From the NCBI RefSeq assembly GCF_001509835.1, contig NZ_JXTJ01000008.1:310001-374000 (forward strand): a stretch of 64,000 nucleotides of DNA, written 5' to 3'. Below are positions 55,088 through 62,491 of the stretch, in pieces (position 1 is the first letter of the stretch; the number at the start of each line of letters is the position of its first letter). This DNA comes from Allobosea sp. WAO. GTDB lineage: Bacteria; Pseudomonadota; Alphaproteobacteria; Rhizobiales; Beijerinckiaceae. Below the pieces are notes generated by a model, which searched no databases, had not been told where the DNA came from, and worked only from the letters and a program-made list of their open reading frames with translations. The position numbers and the translations under genes were made by a program.

Positions 55088-56070
55088 CGCTGCCAGAACC
55101 GAATAGCCTCTCCGATCCAGCCCTCCGCGCTGGTGCCGATGCCCGGACCGAAGCCATGCGCGACAGCCGGGTAAATCCTGTAATCGGTCTCGGCGCCCAT
55201 GCTACGGAGAACGGCGATGCGCCGCTCCATCGACACCGGCGGCGCAATACCATCGCCCGCGCCGACCACGGCGAGGGTGGGCGGCTCGGCGGTCCCGACG
55301 TCTGCATGGGCCGTATAGGCCATGATGACGGCCGCCGGCCGGGGCACGTCGGGTCCGCCGAAGCGGGCCGCACCGTGGCTGCCGATGAACGCCGCCATGC
55401 GCGCGCCGGCCGAGCTGCCCCAGAGCGAGTATCCGCGGGTTTCGACCTCGAATTCGGCGGCGTTGCGAAACACGAGGCCGATCGCGGCCGCGAGGTCGCG
55501 GGTGGCAATCTCGCCGCTCAGTCCGACCCGGTATTTCAGGACGAAGGCGTTCAACCCGGCCCGGCTGATTTCGGCGGCATAGGGAAAGCCTTCATGGACG
55601 GAGCCGACATAGGCGAAGCCGCCTCCCGGGGCGATGATCGCGAACGGTGCGCCGGGCTTGCCGCGCAGGAAGAAAAGCCCCGCATGTGACTTGCCGGGGT
55701 CGGCGCGTCGCTCCTCGTCGTCATAGAGCTCGTAGAAGATCCGCCGGCCACGACCTGCGTCCTCGATCAGCCGGTTGAGCGCGCCAACGATCGAGGGAAT
55801 ATCGACCTGGGTATGGTAGGGCAGCAGGCTGCCGATCGTGGAAAGCCTGGCGTTCTCGTCGAATACGCGATCGGCCCAGGGCAGGATTCGCCGGCCGAAG
55901 CCGATAAATGCCGGGTGAGAGACCAACTGCCCCAGGGTGCTGTCGGTTGTCAGTGGCTGATGCGCCCCTGAACCGGAGCGCTGCGCAGCCGTCTGGGACG
56001 ATGCCTGCGTCGAAGCCGAGCATAGCGCTGCCGCGGCGAGCCACTCGCGCCGGGATAGACGCGTGGTCAT
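55075..56070 (-). CDS. Exported alpha/beta hydrolase (acetyl-esterase-like)
   Basis: 331 residues from ATG 56070, overlapping the cytochrome b gene by ATGA. A Tat signal is present (RLSRREWLAAAALCSASTQASSQ). The hydrolase core has FAIIAPGGGFAYVGSVHEGFPYA (oxyanion region), nucleophile GSSAGAR (Ser in YSLWGSSAGARMAAF), an acid in VVGAGDGIAPP and His in VAHGFGPG. It resembles bacterial acetyl-xylan-esterase/carbohydrate-ester hydrolases. It should act in the periplasm on an ester or lactone. It is the last gene of the operon. Confidence 0.83.
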   Translation of the reverse strand: MTTRLSRREWLAAAALCSASTQASSQTAAQRSGSGAHQPLTTDSTLGQLVSHPAFIGFGRRILPWADRVFDENARLSTIGSLLPYHTQVDIPSIVGALNRLIEDAGRGRRIFYELYDDEERRADPGKSHAGLFFLRGKPGAPFAIIAPGGGFAYVGSVHEGFPYAAEISRAGLNAFVLKYRVGLSGEIATRDLAAAIGLVFRNAAEFEVETRGYSLWGSSAGARMAAFIGSHGAARFGGPDVPRPAAVIMAYTAHADVGTAEPPTLAVVGAGDGIAPPVSMERRIAVLRSMGAETDYRIYPAVAHGFGPGIGTSAEGWIGEAIRFWQRQPR

Positions 56071-56789
56071 GGTGATACGGTCGTCGGAACTGGCTGGGCG
56101 TCGCGGCTTGGGCGGCGGCCAGGGCGGGCGAAGTCGATCAGCTTCATCGTGTAGTACGTCCCCGACATGACCAGCCCCGCGATGGCGCCGACATGAATGA
56201 AGAAGCCCGCGACCGACTCTTCGAAGTTCCACCAGTCCAGGCTCATCTGCATCGTCAGCTTCATGCCGAGGCCCAAATCGAGGCAGCTCCAGACGCCGTG
56301 GACCGCCACCGCGCCCGTGACCGCGCGCAGGATCAAGGTCCGGATCGGACTGGTCCCGCGAATGCCGAAGGAAACTCTCGCAAGACCCATGAGTATCGGC
56401 CAGCGCAGGCCGAGATGCACCGCCACGATCACCAGAACCCAGTAGGCCGCGACGGTATGGATCTGTCGCACGGTGAACCCGCCCCAGGGCGGCAGGAAGG
56501 AAGCGAGCGCATTCGAGATCAGGATGCTGGTCGCCAGCAGCGCCAGCATGGCAAGCAGGAGCCCGCCGGTGACGAGGATATTGAAGAGGCTGCGGGGTTC
56601 GCGCCGTGTCTTCGGAAGATTGCCGTACCAGCGACGATTGAAGACGTTGTGCGCGATCAGCAGCAAGAACATCAGCGTGCCCGCGAGCTCGTGCGCGACA
56701 TTGCCGAGCCACCAATAGGACAGGCCGAACACGAGAAGGACGGCCGCGAGACCGTCCAGCCAGAGACGAAGGGCGAAGAACCGGCTCAT
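56067..56789 (-). CDS. Membrane cytochrome b561-like protein (DUF4405 type)
   Basis: 240 residues with about five membrane helices: FALRLWLDGLAAVLLVFGLSYWW, ELAGTLMFLLLIAHNVFNRRWYG, LLLAMLALLATSILIS, QIHTVAAYWVLVIVAVHLGLRWPIL, and a last pair near GFFIHVGAIAGLVMSGTYY. Regularly placed histidines (AHELAG, IAHNVFNRRWY, IHTVAAYW, VHLGLRW) fit bis-heme b coordination. It likely passes electrons between the quinone pool and the periplasmic cytochrome encoded just upstream. A domain of unknown function rather than classical cytochrome b561 is the nearest description. Confidence 0.72.
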   Translation of the reverse strand: MSRFFALRLWLDGLAAVLLVFGLSYWWLGNVAHELAGTLMFLLLIAHNVFNRRWYGNLPKTRREPRSLFNILVTGGLLLAMLALLATSILISNALASFLPPWGGFTVRQIHTVAAYWVLVIVAVHLGLRWPILMGLARVSFGIRGTSPIRTLILRAVTGAVAVHGVWSCLDLGLGMKLTMQMSLDWWNFEESVAGFFIHVGAIAGLVMSGTYYTMKLIDFARPGRRPSRDAQPVPTTVSP

Positions 56790-56797
56790 CGTAAGGC

Positions 56798-57277
56798 CTA
56801 TTCGACCGGTTCGCCGTTGAAGCGCGGGATCCGGTAGGCGGTGTAGAGATAGTCGCTGCTGGCCTGGCTGCTGTGGCAGCTCGCGCAGCGCGCCGTATTC
56901 TCAGCGGTGTTGATCTTTCCGTCCGGCCAGAACCACTGGTACTGCCAGTCGCCAGTCCGGCGGCGCTCGTCGTAGTCGGCGCCCCAGCCCTCACCCTTCT
57001 CCATGACGAAGTAGCGGAACAGCTTGCCATCCCGGTAGTCGACCAGGACGAAATGCGTGCCCGACGGGATGGGCTGGCGGTTCTTGACCGCCTCCAGCGC
57101 CTGCGGCGTCGTCATGATGTGCTCGGTGACGTTGCCGCGCCGCACTGTGGTGTAGTGGACGAGCTTGTCGAGATCCGGGAGCGTCGCGCGGGTGGCTTCG
57201 GCATGGACCTGCCAGCCGGCAGCGAGAACGACGCTCATCGCAGCAGCCGCAAGAGCTGCTTGTGTAGCGAATTTCAT
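56798..57277 (-). CDS. Cytochrome P460-family c-type heme protein
   Basis: 159 residues with a Sec signal (MKFATQAALAAAAMSVVLAAGWQVHA). The heme-binding motif is CASCH at 131-135. The fold signature of cytochrome P460 is seen in HYTTVRRGNVTEHIMTTPQALEAVKNRQPIPSGTHFVLVDYRDGKLFRYFVMEKGEGWG. Known P460s oxidise hydroxylamine or related nitrogen compounds, and other members are structurally related heme proteins of unknown activity. It is periplasmic, between the cupin and cytochrome b genes. The cross-linking lysine of true P460 cannot be assigned without an alignment. Confidence 0.82.
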   Translation of the reverse strand: MKFATQAALAAAAMSVVLAAGWQVHAEATRATLPDLDKLVHYTTVRRGNVTEHIMTTPQALEAVKNRQPIPSGTHFVLVDYRDGKLFRYFVMEKGEGWGADYDERRRTGDWQYQWFWPDGKINTAENTARCASCHSSQASSDYLYTAYRIPRFNGEPVE

Positions 57278-57286
57278 GGGGGATTC

Positions 57287-57763
57287 TCAGCGGCCGTATT
57301 GCTGGTCGGAAACATGCTCCAGCCAGTCGACGGTCTTTCCGTCCTGGGACTCGGAGATGGCGATATGGATCATGCCGGAAGCCGGCGTGGCGCCATGCCA
57401 GTGCTTCACGCCCGGCGGAATCCAGACGACGTCCCCGGGCCGGATCTCCTGGATTTCTCCGCCCCAATGCTGCACCCGGCCGACACCCTCGGTGACGATC
57501 AGCGTCTGGCCGAGCGGGTGGGTGTGCCAGGCGGTCCGGGCGCCCGCCTCGAAACTGACCGTGCCACCACCGATGCGGGCCGGTGACGTGCCTTGGAAAC
57601 GGCCCGTGACCTCGACCTTGCCGGGGAAGTTCTGCGCCGGGCCCGCCGCGGGCTTCTGCGCGCCGGCGCGTTGGACGACGACCCGGTCGCTTTGAGCAAG
57701 CGCAGCGAAAGGCAGCGCCATAGCCGCGAAGATCAGAGCAGGAGCGAGCATGTCAGGGCTCAT
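57287..57763 (-). CDS. Exported cupin, Mn hydroxynitrile-lyase-like
   Basis: 158 residues with an N-terminal signal (MLAPALIFAAMALPFAALAQ). A single cupin domain has metal ligands His80, His82 and Gln86 (WHTHPLGQ) and His121 (GVKHWHGA). The H-x-H-x3-Q...H set is that of manganese cupins related to bacterial hydroxynitrile lyases; other family members are dioxygenases or isomerases. It overlaps the CMD-like gene by ATGA, and cupin-CMD pairs are common. The substrate is unknown, but it should act in the periplasm with its neighbours. Confidence 0.82.
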   Translation of the reverse strand: MSPDMLAPALIFAAMALPFAALAQSDRVVVQRAGAQKPAAGPAQNFPGKVEVTGRFQGTSPARIGGGTVSFEAGARTAWHTHPLGQTLIVTEGVGRVQHWGGEIQEIRPGDVVWIPPGVKHWHGATPASGMIHIAISESQDGKTVDWLEHVSDQQYGR

Positions 57764-58176
57764 TTCTGCTTGAACACGTCGCGGGCGACACCGATCGCCG
57801 CGATGGCGTTCGGCCAGCCGGCGTAAAAGGCGAGCTGCGTGATCGCCTCGACGATCTCTTCTTCCTTCACGCCATTCGTGCGCGCCAGCGCCATGTGCGA
57901 GCGAAGCTGCTCTGGCCGGTTCAGCGCGATCAGGGCGGCAACCGTGATCAGGCTGCGGTCGCGCTTGGCCAGCCCTGGCCGTTCCCAGATGTCGCCGAAC
58001 AGCACATTGTCGGTGAGTTCGGCCATCTTCGGGGCGACGTCGCCCATGAGTTGCTGCGCACGGGACGGCGGCTTCGCCGTCGCCGGCTGAGACTGGTTTT
58101 GCGCTTGGGCTGAGCCCTCGAATGGCGCCGCGCTGAGGAGCAGGGCGGCGACCGACGCGTTGCGGATGGTTCGCAT
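57760..58176 (-). CDS. Exported carboxymuconolactone decarboxylase-like protein
   Basis: 138 residues, with a signal peptide (MRTIRNASVAALLLSAAPFEGSAQAQ) that is unusual for this normally cytoplasmic family. The CMD fold appears as LTDNVLFGDIWERPGLAKRDRSLITVAALIALNRPEQLRSHMALARTNGVKEEEIVEAITQLAFYAGWPNAIAA. The AhpD-type CxxC is absent, so it is not a peroxidase partner of that kind. Coupled to the cupin gene, it may work on the same lactone- or enol-type compound. True gamma-carboxymuconolactone decarboxylase activity is not implied. Confidence 0.85.
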   Translation of the reverse strand: MRTIRNASVAALLLSAAPFEGSAQAQNQSQPATAKPPSRAQQLMGDVAPKMAELTDNVLFGDIWERPGLAKRDRSLITVAALIALNRPEQLRSHMALARTNGVKEEEIVEAITQLAFYAGWPNAIAAIGVARDVFKQK

Positions 58177-58205
58177 GACAGACCTCGTTCGGGTTGGAAG
58201 GGTGT

Positions 58206-59279
58206 TCAGGTTCGGCCGGACGGGAGCGTCCGGGCGAAGAACGGGGTCAGCTTGCCCATGGCCGCATCGACGTATTTCGGCACCCAGTAGGTCTCGATAT
58301 GCGTCGCGCCCTCGATCTCGAACAGCTCCTTGTCCTTGGTGCCGGTCGCCTTCGCGAAGGCGTCCTTGGTCATGTAGAGGCTGTCGGCCTTGCTGCCGGC
58401 GATCATGAGCAGGGGCTGGTCGATCAGATCGATCTGATCCGTGGCATCCCAGCGCATCAGGTCCAGCAAGCTGTTGGTCGTGTACTTGAACGTCGCGTTC
58501 GGATGGGCGTGGGTCTGCCAGTAATACGCATACCCCTGCCGGTACATCTCGAAGGGCAGCTTCGCGATCTGCTCGTCGGTCAGGTTGGCGTCGCCCGAAT
58601 AGAGTATCTCACCACCGGCGACTTCTTGCGCGCGCGCCTGGGAGACTTGCCGCAGGCGATCCTGGACGGTGTTCAGTTGCGAATCCGCGAAGCCGTTACG
58701 GCGAACACGCCCGGAATTGAACATGCTGAGCGTTGCGATCGACTTGAACCGCTTGTCGGCCTTGGCTGCCGACAGCGCGTAGCCTCCGCCGCCGCAGATG
58801 CCGAGCAGCCCGATGCACGCGACATCGACACCCGGATAGCGGGTGATGAAGTCCGCCATGCCGTGGATGTCCTCGATCCGGTTTTGAGGCTTGTCCACGC
58901 TGCGGGGCTGGCCGCCGCTGCCACCCTGATAGGCGGCGTCCGCTGTGATTGCGATGTACCCCTCGCCCGCTAGCCGCTGCGCATAGAGGCCCGCGACCTG
59001 CTCTTTCACGCCGCCATTCGGATGAGCGACGACGATCGCCGGATAGGTCTTGTCGGTGCTGTATCCGGCCGGGGTGTAGACGTTGGCGACGATGTCCAGA
59101 CCACCCAGCTTGTAGTTCACGGGAAGGATATCGACCTTGCCTGGCTCGTTGCTCGTGATCGCATCCCGATAGACGAGGCCAAAGGGGTTCTTCTTGTCAT
59201 CGGCGCTGGCTTCGCCGGTCGCAAAGCCAGCGGCCGCGGCGGCAACGGCCGTTGTCAGGACCGTTCGACGGTTCATCAT
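58206..59279 (-). CDS. Exported alpha/beta hydrolase with cysteine nucleophile (dienelactone-hydrolase-like)
   Basis: 357 residues. A signal is present (MMNRRTVLTTAVAAAAAGFATGEASA; RR with a Tat-like context). The nucleophile elbow reads LLGICGGGGYALS, i.e. Cys162 in place of Ser, as in dienelactone hydrolase. Candidate acid Asp299 (AGSKADSLYM) and His327 (EGATHIETYW) complete a Cys-His-Asp triad. The family is often annotated as acetyl-xylan-esterase-like. It should hydrolyse a lactone or enol ester in the periplasm. It is 54 bp after the first hydrolase gene of the operon. Confidence 0.85.
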   Translation of the reverse strand: MMNRRTVLTTAVAAAAAGFATGEASADDKKNPFGLVYRDAITSNEPGKVDILPVNYKLGGLDIVANVYTPAGYSTDKTYPAIVVAHPNGGVKEQVAGLYAQRLAGEGYIAITADAAYQGGSGGQPRSVDKPQNRIEDIHGMADFITRYPGVDVACIGLLGICGGGGYALSAAKADKRFKSIATLSMFNSGRVRRNGFADSQLNTVQDRLRQVSQARAQEVAGGEILYSGDANLTDEQIAKLPFEMYRQGYAYYWQTHAHPNATFKYTTNSLLDLMRWDATDQIDLIDQPLLMIAGSKADSLYMTKDAFAKATGTKDKELFEIEGATHIETYWVPKYVDAAMGKLTPFFARTLPSGRT

Positions 59280-59333
59280 GGTCTTCCTTTCGAATTAGGT
59301 GCTGTGGACGCCGGGCGCGCGGCGCCGCCGGCG

Positions 59334-60422
59334 TCAGTCGAGCTTCTTCTCGGCCAGGAACTTCGAGACCTGATCGGCGATCTCGAGGTTGTTCAGATCG
59401 GAGAAGGGGAAGTGCGTGTTGCCGCGGATGCCGATCTCGGGGAGGTGCACGAGGCGCGCATCACCGCCATGCCTGTTGACGACAGCGACCCAGAGCTTCG
59501 CCATGGCGAGCCGCACCCGCCAATTGTCCTGCCCGCGCTCCGTCGTTGGCTCGACCGGAAAATTGTCGCCGTAGTAGATGACGATCGGGATGCGGGTGAG
59601 TTTTTGGAAATCCGCCAGCGGGACCGCCTCGGGCGACAAGGTCCCGGCAGCGTTCGGCATGGCCGGGGGCAGTTCGCCCTCCGGGAAGATGAAGCCGCTG
59701 CCCGGCTCGAAAGCGACGATGCCTTTGACGGTGGCGCTCTTGATCGCGGTCAGCCAGCCCGGACCGCCGCCTTGGGAATGGGTGAACAGGATCGCCGGAC
59801 CGGTCTTGGCGAACAGCGCCGCCATCGCGTTGGAAATGACGCCGGCGTCGTAGGGGCCGGTATTTGGCGTGACCGAGCGGAAGAACTGGTCCAGCGTCTC
59901 GGGCTTGCGGTCGAACTGGACGTTGTCGAAGAGGTTCGGCCATTTCCCGAGCCGGAACTGATCGAATAAGAGCTGGTCATAGGGGGTGGGTTCGATCGTC
60001 GTCCCAACCGTGCTGTTGCCGGCACGCCCGCGACGCGGTTGGTCGACGAGATAAACTGGGAAACCGCGGCGCAGGAACAGGGTCTGGAAGCCCTCGCGCC
60101 CATCCGAGGTTGTCTCCCAGCTTCGCGCCGACTGGAAGGCGCCGTGCAGCATGACGATCGGCAGCGCCTTGGGATTCTGCGGAACCTGATAGAAGGCATA
60201 GAGATGGTCGCCATGCAGGCTTTGCCCTTCGGCCGTGGGTTCGTCGTTCGTGAAGGTTCCAGGGGTTCTCACCACCGTGCCGCCGACAGCGAAGCTGCCT
60301 TGATCCAGGATCGTCAGGGGCGCGGGCTTGGCTGCCGATTGAGCGAGCGCCGTCGCCGGGCCCATAAGGCCCATCGCGAGAAGGAATGGCGAGATAAGGA
60401 GTTTCGTCTCGATGGAAGGCAT
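59334..60422 (-). CDS. Exported alpha/beta hydrolase
   Basis: 362 residues with a Sec signal ending in PATALAQS. The core: IVMLHGAFQSARSWETTSDGREGFQTLFLRRGFPVYLVDQPRRGRAG, nucleophile THSQGGGPGW, IPIVIYYGDNFP and late His in GNTHFPFSDLNN. The D-Q-P-R-R-G-R-A-G segment is typical of a hydrolase subgroup often annotated as esterase. It is the first gene of the operon, 83 bp downstream of the shared motif at 60505. It probably acts on the extracellular or periplasmic substrate first. No specific substrate is indicated. Confidence 0.83.
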   Translation of the reverse strand: MPSIETKLLISPFLLAMGLMGPATALAQSAAKPAPLTILDQGSFAVGGTVVRTPGTFTNDEPTAEGQSLHGDHLYAFYQVPQNPKALPIVMLHGAFQSARSWETTSDGREGFQTLFLRRGFPVYLVDQPRRGRAGNSTVGTTIEPTPYDQLLFDQFRLGKWPNLFDNVQFDRKPETLDQFFRSVTPNTGPYDAGVISNAMAALFAKTGPAILFTHSQGGGPGWLTAIKSATVKGIVAFEPGSGFIFPEGELPPAMPNAAGTLSPEAVPLADFQKLTRIPIVIYYGDNFPVEPTTERGQDNWRVRLAMAKLWVAVVNRHGGDARLVHLPEIGIRGNTHFPFSDLNNLEIADQVSKFLAEKKLD

Positions 60423-60504
60423 TCGCCCCTCGTTTGCTTCATCAGCTCGCGAAGAACCTAGTCACCTGCCCACTCTTCGATTAGCCATCTGGATTCAATA
60501 GGCT

Positions 60505-60525
60505 TCATAAGGTATGCTAATTAAT
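60505..60525. promoter_or_regulatory. Shared LysR-type motif, site B
   Basis: CATAAGGT-ATG-CTAATTAAT (from 60506), identical to site A at 54176 except for the 3-nt centre (17 of 20), plus a shared T before it. It lies 83 bp upstream of the first hydrolase ATG at 60422, a normal distance for activation by the LysR protein encoded at 54194. Confidence 0.6.
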
Positions 60526-60679
60526 ACGTCGACGATCCTGGGGAGCTCGATGTCTGCGTGCCAGGAGACGGCCAAGTTTTCTGACCGGAGCGCGGAGACT
60601 GGGCGAAGAAGATTCGGCGACCGACAACATCCCCCAAGCCGGGCCGTTGCGATCGGAGTTTCAGCTACTCGTCGGCCAT

Positions 60680-60719
60680 GCGCCAAGAGCGGACTTTGAG
60701 GTTCTGCCGGAAAGCGGAC
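60680..60719 (+). repeat. Dispersed intergenic repeat, copy 8
   Basis: GCGCCA at 60680, AGCGGAC at 60688 and AGCGGAC at 60713. Both boxes read AGCGGAC here. The central sequence differs from other copies, but the 8-nt and 25-nt offsets are preserved. Confidence 0.7.
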
Positions 60720-60834
60720 GTGACAAGAAGCGAGAGCCACCTTCAAGTGCCAGTCGTCTAGCGAAAAGGATGGCCGTTCGGCGAACCCTGGAGATTGGGA
60801 AACAGGCGAACGGGCTGGCTTTCTGAAGAAGCTC

Positions 60835-61656
60835 TCAGCGGGCAAATGCCAGCCGCTGACCATTCCTCGGGTGAGCCAGTATCTCCATCTCGACCCCGTA
60901 GATCCGGAGCAATTCGTCGCGCGTCATGATTGCGGCGACCGCGCCTCGCGTAATCACATCCCCGGAATGCAGTGCGATGATCTCGTCGCAGAAGCGTGCT
61001 GCCATGTTGACGTCGTGCAGGACCGCGACGACGCTGAGCCCGCGCTCGCGCGAGAGGCGTTGCACCAATCCGAGCGTTTCGAGTTGGTGGGAGAGATCGA
61101 GCGCCGAAATCGGTTCGTCGAGCAGCAGGCATCCGGTGTCCTGGGCGACAAGCATGGCGAGCCAGACGCGCTGGCGCTCGCCGCCGGAAAGCGTGTCCAC
61201 CAGACGATCGGCGAAACGCTCGACATCGGTCAGCGCCATCGCCTCCGCCACCTTGTCGCGATCCCCCTGCCGCAAACGCCCGAGGGCGCCGTGCCAGGGA
61301 TAGCGGCCGAGGGCGACCAGTTCCCGAACCAGCATGCCCGTAGCCGGCGGCGGCTGTTGCGGCAGGTAGGCAACCTTGCGGGCGAACCCCCGGTCGCTCC
61401 AGTCGCCAAGTGCCTTGCCCTCGAACCGAACGGTGCCGGCGCTCGCCGGCTGCTGACGGGCAAGGATCTTGAGCAATGTCGATTTACCCGAGCCATTGTG
61501 CCCAATCACTCCGACGCAGCGACGCGCCGGCAGCGTCAGCGATAATGACCCGAGAAGAGTTCGGCCGGGAACGGAGAAACCCAGCCCGTCGAGCTCGAAC
61601 AGTGGAGCGACGTCGCTTGCAGGATCGGCGGCAGAGAGGGGACGCAAGGACTGCAT
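60835..61656 (-). CDS. fhuC: Ferric-hydroxamate ABC transporter ATP-binding protein FhuC
   Basis: 273 residues from ATG 61656. Walker A GHNGSGKST (52-60), QQPPPATGMLVRELVALGRYPWHGALGR (FepC/FhuC-type), signature LSGGERQRVWLAMLVAQ, Walker B LLLDEPISALDLSHQ and switch VLHDVNMAARFCDEII. It energises import of hydroxamate siderophore-iron through FhuB. It lies 10 bp downstream of fhuF and is the last gene of the iron operon. No Fur box is visible inside the window; the promoter would be upstream of fhuB, beyond the right edge. Confidence 0.9.
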   Translation of the reverse strand: MQSLRPLSAADPASDVAPLFELDGLGFSVPGRTLLGSLSLTLPARRCVGVIGHNGSGKSTLLKILARQQPASAGTVRFEGKALGDWSDRGFARKVAYLPQQPPPATGMLVRELVALGRYPWHGALGRLRQGDRDKVAEAMALTDVERFADRLVDTLSGGERQRVWLAMLVAQDTGCLLLDEPISALDLSHQLETLGLVQRLSRERGLSVVAVLHDVNMAARFCDEIIALHSGDVITRGAVAAIMTRDELLRIYGVEMEILAHPRNGQRLAFAR

Positions 61657-61666
61657 TCGGAACGCT

Positions 61667-62491
61667 CTAGGATGAAAGCGGCGCGATAGGCGCGTCTGGC
61701 TGAGGCGTCGTTTCCGCCAAAGGCCGAGGAGCCAGTACCGTCGCGAGCGGCCGCCGTGCCGGGCAGTCCGCGCAGCTCGAACGGCCCGGAAGTCCGCTGC
61801 GAAGGCAGCAGATTCGACGCTTCGGGAAGAGCTTTCGATCCTCGCTCCGCAGGGTGACGAAGCTGCGGATCGGGTTGCGAGTGCCATCCGCGAGCACATC
61901 TGCCGCAAGGTGCAACGCGGCCTCTCGCGACCTGCAGGGATCACCGGCGACGGCTCCGACGGCCCAGGCCAGGTAACCGGCGGCGTTCTGCCAGAGCAGT
62001 TTTGGCGCGAGGTCGGTCACGCCGGAAATCGCCCGAACCATGATCGCAAGATGCCCGCAGACGAAACCGGCAATCTCGTTTCCTTGGCCCTTGGCAACTG
62101 GTGTGATCGCAGCCAGCGTACAGGCCAGCCCTACGGGCGCCCCGTCATCGGCGAGGCGCAGCCCCATAGCGTCGAGCGAAGAATTGATCACTGGCCCCGG
62201 CACCAACTGCGAAGCGATCACGGGGGGCACGACGAAGGCGAAATACAGCTGCGACCAGAGCGAGGCGACCGTCCGCCTATCGCAGCCCGGATATCGGCTT
62301 GCGAACCGATCGATGACGTCGGCGAGCGTCGGCAGATCGGCCAGGTCCACAGCCCGAGACACCTCATCTCCACCGTAGTCGGGCAGCACCTTCCCTTGGT
62401 ACCAAGACAAGTCTCCAATCAGCACCTCGTCCAGCCTGCGGGCCGTAGCGAGACTCGGGTTTTGCTGCGGCCCGTGTGCTCCCGCGATCAT
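61667..62491 (-). CDS. fhuF: Siderophore-iron reductase FhuF
   Basis: 274 residues from ATG 62491, overlapping fhuB by ATGA. The C-terminal [2Fe-2S]-binding cysteines form the unusual CC-x10-C-x2-C pattern (Cys228, Cys229, Cys240, Cys243), the hallmark of FhuF. The N-terminal domain has the FhuF pattern ATVASLWSQLYFAFVVPPVIASQLV (as RTVASLW...). It reduces the ferric siderophore in the cytoplasm to release iron. Its place between fhuB and fhuC couples uptake with release. Confidence 0.9.
   Translation of the reverse strand: MIAGAHGPQQNPSLATARRLDEVLIGDLSWYQGKVLPDYGGDEVSRAVDLADLPTLADVIDRFASRYPGCDRRTVASLWSQLYFAFVVPPVIASQLVPGPVINSSLDAMGLRLADDGAPVGLACTLAAITPVAKGQGNEIAGFVCGHLAIMVRAISGVTDLAPKLLWQNAAGYLAWAVGAVAGDPCRSREAALHLAADVLADGTRNPIRSFVTLRSEDRKLFPKRRICCLRSGLPGRSSCADCPARRPLATVLAPRPLAETTPQPDAPIAPLSS

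Larger units (their letters stand above)
60423..60834. other. Intergenic region with LysR-type motif and repeat
   Basis: 412 nt upstream of the exported-protein operon and downstream of fhuC. It holds site B of the shared motif (60505-60525) and repeat copy 8 (60680-60719). No gene with recognisable family resemblance or terminator with a T run was seen. Confidence 0.5.
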
